Of a stretch of DNA of 64,000 nt, positions 58,401 through 64,000 are shown in pieces. Source of the DNA: Typha latifolia (Eukaryota; Streptophyta; Magnoliopsida; Poales; Typhaceae). The translations under genes and the position numbers were made by a program. The stretch covers positions 17,061,188 through 17,125,187 of the forward strand of contig CM034101.1 of the NCBI GenBank assembly GCA_019914945.1, written 5' to 3'. The number at the start of each line of letters is the position of its first letter. Position 1 is the first letter of the stretch. The notes under the pieces were generated by a model. That model worked only from the letters and a program-made list of their open reading frames with translations, had not been told where the DNA came from and searched no databases.

Positions 58401-61400
58401 TATTTCTAGCGAAGGCCTAACGCCTGCTAAATACATAAACTATGTATTGTTGGCATAAAACTTGTCAGCAGATCTCAAAAATTACTCCATCGCAAGAACA
58501 GGTAGTAAAGTGTAATAGGCTGCATTGGCTTTGCGAATCATCTCACTTTCGATGGAAGCTTCACAATGTATATTGTAAAAGAATAAAACTAAATTGAAAG
58601 CCAAATGTTAATTTTAGACATGATCATCGGGCGGGCCAGGCCGGGTTTTTCGGGCCAACTGGGCTTAAGTATTTGTTTACGGCCCGACCCACTAATCACT
58701 CGGGTCGGGCCGGGTTAGAATAGTCTAGCCCGTTACCGCCGTCGGCCCGTGAGAGATCGGGCTGGCTAGCCAGTCGGGCCGGGCCGGCCCGACCAACCAA
58801 TTACTCGGCCCAACCTATATTTTAGCTATTTTTAGAATTTTTTTAACTATTAGCTTATTTTTTAAAAAAATATTTATATTCCTCCATTTAAAAAATAATT
58901 AAAATAAATTAAATTTTTTTAAAGGTGTGCTTAAAATAATGCAAAACGGTACAATACCAAATTTTTTTACTGTAGTAACGGTAAATTACTATAGCAGACG
59001 GGCGGGCTACTGTAGCAGAACGGGCGGGCCAGACGGGCGGGCTTTCAGGTTGGGTCGGGCGAGCAAAGGGCTGGCCTGTTCCGCCCATGGATAGTTCGGG
59101 CTCGGGCCGGGCCGGGCCGGGCCTAAACCGGGTTCGAGCCGGGCTTAGCCAGGCCAAACCCGGGCTGGGCACGGGTGGGCTAGGCCCTTTGATCATATCT
59201 AGTTAATTTGCATGCCCTAAAGTTATGAAATGCTCTGGTTTCTTCCTTGAAACAATTTGAGTACTTTGAAGATTGGAAGAAATGAAAAGAAAAGAGCAAC
59301 TTCAACTAAATAGAAGCTGCGGAAGAAAAGAGATAAGGGCTTCTTTCATCATATCGGCTCAAATGTTTACCTAGTAGCAACTAGCAAGTACCCCATGAAA
59401 GGTTGACCTTTTATATTTAGACTCGATATGTCTACCTATTTTTGGTAGAAAGGCTAGAAGAACATTAAATAACTTCTCAATATAGTGATGGCACTAGCTT
59501 ATCTTAATAGAATACTAGTAGTTGCCTTATATGTGTGATCAATCTACTTTTTACAGTAAGATACCCTCGTGATCACTGAACAGTACACTTATTTCTGATG
59601 GTAATTAGTACATTGGAAAGCTATGAATAAGATATATAATTACTTCTTCATGGTTCAGACCTATTATTGGTGTTGGGAATATCTTCTTATCATAATATAA
59701 TTTTTTTCACAAACAATTACTTCTTTTTGACCCTATCTCAACAAACACCAAAGAAAACTACTCATTCCCATGTTACTAATAGCAATTCCTTTATATAGAT
59801 AAAAGAACTACACATCAAACTAACCACCAACTAAATTGATATATCCTCAAACTCCATCAAGGAAAGCAATCATCTAGATCAATGCACTTCATTTAGAGAG
59901 AAATATATACTGTCAACTTTTTAAAAAAAAAAGTTTAGCAAGAACAAAAGAAGCTGTTTCTCGATGTTACTTACTGTCTTCAGGAAATGTTATCATCCAT
60001 ACACAAAAAGTCCTTTTTAAACATAAGATAGCTTCTAAGATGATAACCATAAGGAAAACAATAGCTGCTTGTACAAAGAAAGTACTTCTTCAACCACCAA
60101 AATGAAAAAACTATAAAATACTACAAGCGTACCTATTTCTCTTTTCTTACAACCACGGCCATTTGACAAGCAACTCTGGAGCTTTATTGAAGCCTCAGAA
60201 TGAGTATATGTCAAGCGAATATGGAATGAGTTGGTACCGCATTTAGCATTCTGCACAACTAGGCTCAAAATGTTAAGAAGCCGTACTTAAACAGACACAC
60301 TCCTTAAGCTAAAGGAGACATATGATGGTGAACAATACAAACTAAATAAAAGAAGGATAATAGGCATCTAGCACAATTGCGTTAACTACCATGTGATTTT
60401 CAAGTGCTGTGGTTATTGATAGTCTCAAAGCATCCTTCACTGACAGGTGTTCAGAAAGGAAATTGTCTTTAAACCAATCTTCACTCTCATATCTTCTTCT
60501 CATATACAACCTATAAAAGTTGGCATAGTCACTAAAGGAGCTGAACATTGATGTTTATGTTTTCTCAAGCACAAACTGCGAATTTAGCTGGATTCACAAA
60601 CCATTAAGACTAAATAATATGGAATAAGCAGACACTGAAGGATTGAAATCATATATCTGCAAGTTCATACTTGTGATCCAGAATATTGCTCTTTGGCTGT
60701 TTTTTTTATTACTTGATTTCTCTCTTGATTTCATTACTTCTGCTAAATATTCCATACTTTTAATGTGATTTTGTATTTTTGTGTAGAAAAAAGGCATTCC
60801 TCCATGCATGATTCTCTAACTGTCTTTATCCTACAGATAGTTTAAGAGAAATGAATTACCAGACGGCACGTTCATTGGCTGATATAACTGGTGGCAGTGA
60901 GACTTCTAGCGAAAACTCGTCAATTTGATGATTTTCTTTCTTTACTATGCCAGCTACTATAGAAGTGAGATAATCAACCGATGTAGTCTCTTTACAAGAC
61001 TCCCTTATTTCTTGATCTTGGAGGCAGGCGAGTTGTAAGACTCCCAAGCAAATACAGCAATAGTAGTCATTATTATCTGATTCTCTTGAAGTAGACAAAC
61101 ACCATTCATTTTTTGAAGAATCATTCTGACGAATATTTTGTTCTTCAAGAAGCGAATGCAACACTGATGTTGTAAGAGAGGAACAAGAATAGGGAAGACC
61201 ACGAACCCCAAATAAACGAAAGATGCATCGAACACAAACCTGCAATCAAGCAAAACAGGCAAGGGTTGAAACACACTATTTGATGTGTCGTTTCGCAAAT
61301 TATTTCAATAGAGATACACTGAAATCATGAAAACTACTGAACTAAAAAAAAAAAAAAAATTATAGTGTCCATGAGCAATCTATCTTGCTTCTCTTATATG

Positions 61401-62009
61401 GTGTAAATTCTCGCACAACTGTAGATCTGTTAGTAAGTGAACATGAACCACCAACACTATTACATTAATAAATTAAATGAGAACTATCAGGCTCCTATTA
61501 AATTCTTCCTATCTTGCTGGGATTGAGATCAGCATCTACATTGCCTTTTCACGTCTTCCATTCCCAAATACAAAAAAAACCTACCAATATGTTCCTTCCA
61601 GTGATCATAACTTCCAGTGTACTAATTCACCAAGTCCAAACTCCAAAGATTTTATTGCAAATATAAGTATCAACGCAATCTCATTATCACTCCCCTAAAA
61701 TTCTTTAAAGTCTTCCGAATCAAGAATCCACTTCAAGATAAGCTCCAATAGATTTATTGAACCTTCTAATTGCAATCGTAAGCCAAACATCATAACAACC
61801 ACCCCCATAGTGCTAAACAAACCCTAGGTTATAGAAATCGAACAAAAAAGAATACATATTAACGAAAGGAGAAAAAAAAAACGAAAGAGAAGAGTAGAAT
61901 GGCGAACCCCGACTGATAGCAAATCATCGATCGCGTGAAGAGGAGGAAGAGAGAGAACGGCGTGACGTAGGTTTCCCTTCTCCTCACTCTCGGCTTCTCC
62001 GGTTGCCAT
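52469..62009 (-). CDS. PUS10: tRNA pseudouridine synthase PUS10
   Basis: Makes pseudouridine at tRNA positions 54/55 in archaea and some eukaryotes. Fifteen exons (minus): 62009-61908, 61239-60860, 60510-60390, 60250-60133, 58310-58150, 58054-57983, 56055-55987, 55901-55821, 55751-55632, 55520-55446, 55316-55236, 54022-53949, 53675-53615, 53167-53112 and 52547-52469. All phases match; 549 residues. The N-terminal zinc-binding module has VCVRCIFRLFGVRG and YYCCICLGVLQ, two CxxC pairs. A divergent middle part follows, including an acidic stretch in exon 5. The catalytic half has PIYIGGRYLKFSRKVSQSRW, then REDIDVRMLGSGRPFLVEVP with the catalytic Asp in the DVR motif. TPVRVLHRRSPLERKR and AGTYIKEFVHGDLGRTQPS close the fold. 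The intron between exons 4 and 5 carries a MITE. A small exon could be missing in the variable middle. Confidence 0.93.
58615..59201. mobile_element. hAT-type MITE with perfect 8-bp target duplication
   Basis: A 587-base element in a PUS10 intron. The ends are TAGACATGATCA on the left and, reverse-complemented, TAGATATGATCA on the right (11 of 12 match). It is flanked by identical GTTAATTT copies at 58607-58614 and 59202-59209. An 8-bp duplication and short terminal repeats are the hAT signature. The outer parts are GC-rich tandem GGGCCGGGCC/GGCGGGCC words around an AT-rich centre, giving strong fold-back potential. It has no transposase and is non-autonomous. The intact duplication suggests fairly recent insertion. 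Confidence 0.9.
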
Positions 62010-62711
62010 CTCAAAGTCGGCGCCGCAAGAAATGGAACACGAGTAGGGTGTCAAATCGGCTCGCCAGCTTGCGAGCCACTCGAGATCGGCTCGAGGTGGA
62101 AAATCGAGCTCGATTAATAAAATGGGTTAATTACATGTTGAGCCTCTCAACCATTTCTTTGTATTACTTTCACCCCTTAATAAAAATATTAGACAGATAC
62201 ATCCCTAAACTATGTAAATATATTACTAAACCCCCTCTCTCAATATTTTATTATATATATATAATAAAATTATCTTGTCTTCCTTCCCATATCCTCTTAC
62301 AACTGTTTTAAATATATAATTTTAAATCTGTCTAATCTAATCCTTTAAAATCACTTCTAATGAGAGAGAAAAAAAATATAAATTATTTTTACTCATTTAA
62401 TTAGGGAATTAATTTTTAATACAAAATAACTCCTTAAAGAAAAGTAGCATAGGAATTTGAAGTGATTAATGTTAGCCTTTTATTTTAGGAAAAAAAAATT
62501 AATAATAATAATAATAGGCCGCTTGCCGCTTGGTGGGGATTGGAGTTGGATCCGACCGCAACCCGACCCGAAGACTGCTCAGGTCTATCTAAAGTCTAAA
62601 CCCTCTCGACCTAAAACTCAGAAACCTAAAGCCCTCTCGACCGATATCTCTGGGCATACGCAGAGTCGACGGCTGAGACGTCATACGCGGAGGGCGGTGA
62701 CGGCGACAAAG
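62010..62711. other. Divergent PUS10/EBP2 promoter region and EBP2 leader exon
   Basis: Intergenic sequence begins with a GCTCG/CGAGC-rich repeat remnant (62050-62110), continues AT-rich, and has an (AAT)n at 62499-62515. From about 62520 the sequence becomes GC-rich and probably holds the EBP2 start. TAAACCCTCTCG near 62598 resembles a telo-box. The leader exon is predicted to end at 62711 (GACAAAG|GTATCT). Confidence 0.5.
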
Positions 62712-63631
62712 GTATCTCTCCCTCTCCTTCTTCTCTTCTCTCCCTCTCTTTCCCTCCGTGGCATCTAGGGGCAGCGCCAACCCAAGCCGTCATCCTTCCG
62801 TGGTGAAGGCGGAGGGTGGGCGGCCGGGCCCCTCTGCCTTCAATAGACCTGGTGGGGTAGGGGGAGAAGGGGAGGCTTGATAAGGCTCTGAAACAGATGC
62901 ACGGAGGGTGGTGACGACATGTCTAAATCTAGTACATAGAGCCGGGATCTTCTGCAGTGTGTTGGTTTCTTTATTGTCGTAGTATGATGTTATAAAACCC
63001 AGTAAACAGCTGGTTAGTTTGTCAAAATTTGATATTTAAGCATCCCTTTGGCTTAGGCTGCAGTGCTGTCCTGTCCTATAAATTGTCTCTCAATAGCTAA
63101 GCAGTGCATTTCATCTGGGCATGACAACATCCTAAATTGATTCTAGAATTATTATTATTAATTTTCATAAGGTATTTGCATTTTTCTGGATGTTTTAATA
63201 AACGTTTGTGGATGAAAATTTCAATTTGATCTGGATTTGCATATTTTTTACATCCTGTTATTGAAATGCTTTTAACTTGAAGCAATATCTTCTGCTCATC
63301 AGCATGTTAACTGAGGGCCTTTTTATCGGTCTCAATCATTTTATTTGTTGTGATCATTTGCTTCAACGAGGGTGATTGTTATTCAGGACTTACTATTTTC
63401 TTTTAACTAAATTACTGTGAGAGGGGGACATGCTGCGGCATAATAATGTCCAAAATAGCAAGTGTTATTCGTTTTATTAACTAGTAGGTAAATGCACTTT
63501 TTTCTTGAATTCCGCGGCATGTGTTTTAACACTTAACAGCTTAGAATTTTCTTTTTCCCCCCAACAAAATATGGAGTCTTCTGTCGTAATCAAGTGCTGA
63601 TAAGTTTGATGTAACGTGGTCTCTCATGCAG
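62712..63631 (+). other. Leader intron of EBP2
   Basis: A donor at 62712 (AAAG|GTATCTC) and an acceptor ending at 63631 (CTCATGCAG|TTTC) frame a 920-base intron. It ends seven bases before the EBP2 ATG. Predicted from splice-site sequence only. Confidence 0.65.
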
Positions 63632-63638
63632 TTTCAAA

Positions 63639-64000
63639 ATGGTTGAGCTCCAAAATACAAGGCATTTGCTTAACAAAGAAATCATAAGTGAGGATGAGAT
63701 GGATGATAATAATGATGAGGAATCAGAATCAGACATAGAAACAGAAAAAGTTCTGACCGAACCTTCAAAGAAAGCCATATACAACCGAGAGGGTCTTCTT
63801 GAGAAGATTGAAGATATAGCATGGCCAGAAAATGTTGAATGGATTCATAAGCTCACTATTGATCATGATCAGGCGGAAGAGATTGATGTGAATGACGATC
63901 TAACACGTGAGCTTGCCTTTTACACTCAGGCATTGGAGGGCACACGAGAGGCCTTTGGGAAATTGCAGTCAATGGGAATCCCATTTCTTAGGCCTCCAGA
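63639..64000 (+). CDS. EBP2: rRNA-processing protein EBP2 homologue (5' part)
   Basis: Nucleolar factor for 60S ribosomal subunit assembly and 27S pre-rRNA processing. Only the first 120 codons are inside the window, and the frame stays open at the edge. The start MVELQNTRHLLNKEIISEDE is followed by an acidic Asp/Glu/Asn-rich stretch (residues 18-36). Next come AIYNREGLLEKIEDIAWPEN, VEWIHKLTIDHDQ and LTRELAFYTQALEGTREAFG, the conserved EBP2 entry region. The ATG is the first one after the predicted leader-intron acceptor. It is divergent from PUS10. Confidence 0.93.
   Translation, partial: MVELQNTRHLLNKEIISEDEMDDNNDEESESDIETEKVLTEPSKKAIYNREGLLEKIEDIAWPENVEWIHKLTIDHDQAEEIDVNDDLTRELAFYTQALEGTREAFGKLQSMGIPFLRPP

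Noticed and set aside
58909..59196. 95-codon minus-strand ORF rich in Pro and Arg
   Set aside because: Lies inside the hAT-type MITE and follows its GGGCC repeats.

Overview
This is nuclear DNA of a flowering plant. Nearly every protein gene is split by GT-AG introns, and the families are plant ones: an MSL10-type channel, phi-class glutathione transferases, a plastid prenyl-transferase small subunit, MIR171 and MIR394. Several genes have a very GC-rich first exon (MSL10, the prenyl-transferase, PUS1, the CCDC124 homologue) and AT-rich introns. That gradient is typical of monocots, so a monocot, perhaps a non-grass one, is my inference. Nothing here looks bacterial, viral or organellar.

Layout. 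0-5 kb: long CT/TA microsatellites around a MIR171 hairpin (-), tRNA-Leu(AAG) (+), and RPC8 of RNA polymerase III (-, 7 coding exons). 6.4-10.6 kb: MSL10-like mechanosensitive channel (+). 11.6-15.1 kb: tandem pair of phi-class GSTs (+). 15.7-17.1 kb: GGPP synthase small subunit type II (-), with a U4 snRNA gene and its USE/TATA promoter packed just upstream on the same strand. 17.3-18.4 kb: secreted root-cap-domain protein (-). 21.1-21.9 kb: small SEC14-like protein (+). 23.9-25.5 kb: PUS1/TruA-type pseudouridine synthase (-). 27.5-32.0 kb: cytosolic-type alpha-amylase AMY2 (+, 12 exons) with a decayed LINE fragment in its 3' flank. 35.7 kb: MIR394 (+) with a TATA box. 40.0-45.5 kb: prolyl oligopeptidase (+, 12 exons). 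47.2-51.3 kb: CCDC124 homologue (+). 52.5-62.0 kb: PUS10 (-, 15 exons), with a hAT-type MITE that has a perfect 8-bp target duplication in one intron. 63.6 kb to the end: start of EBP2 (+), divergent from PUS10.

The most notable result is the block PUS1 - AMY2 - MIR394 - POP. From memory, Arabidopsis carries the same genes in a row near At1g76120-At1g76140, and a reduced copy near At1g20370-At1g20380. If confirmed, this is a microRNA locus held between the same neighbours since before the monocot-eudicot split. Three RNA genes (MIR171, U4, MIR394) were found by reading conserved RNA sequence and structure; ORF calling would miss them. Many genes concern RNA production or modification (RPC8, tRNA-Leu, U4, PUS1, PUS10, EBP2). 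They are not an operon and I treat the grouping as probably accidental. I found no previously undescribed multi-gene system.
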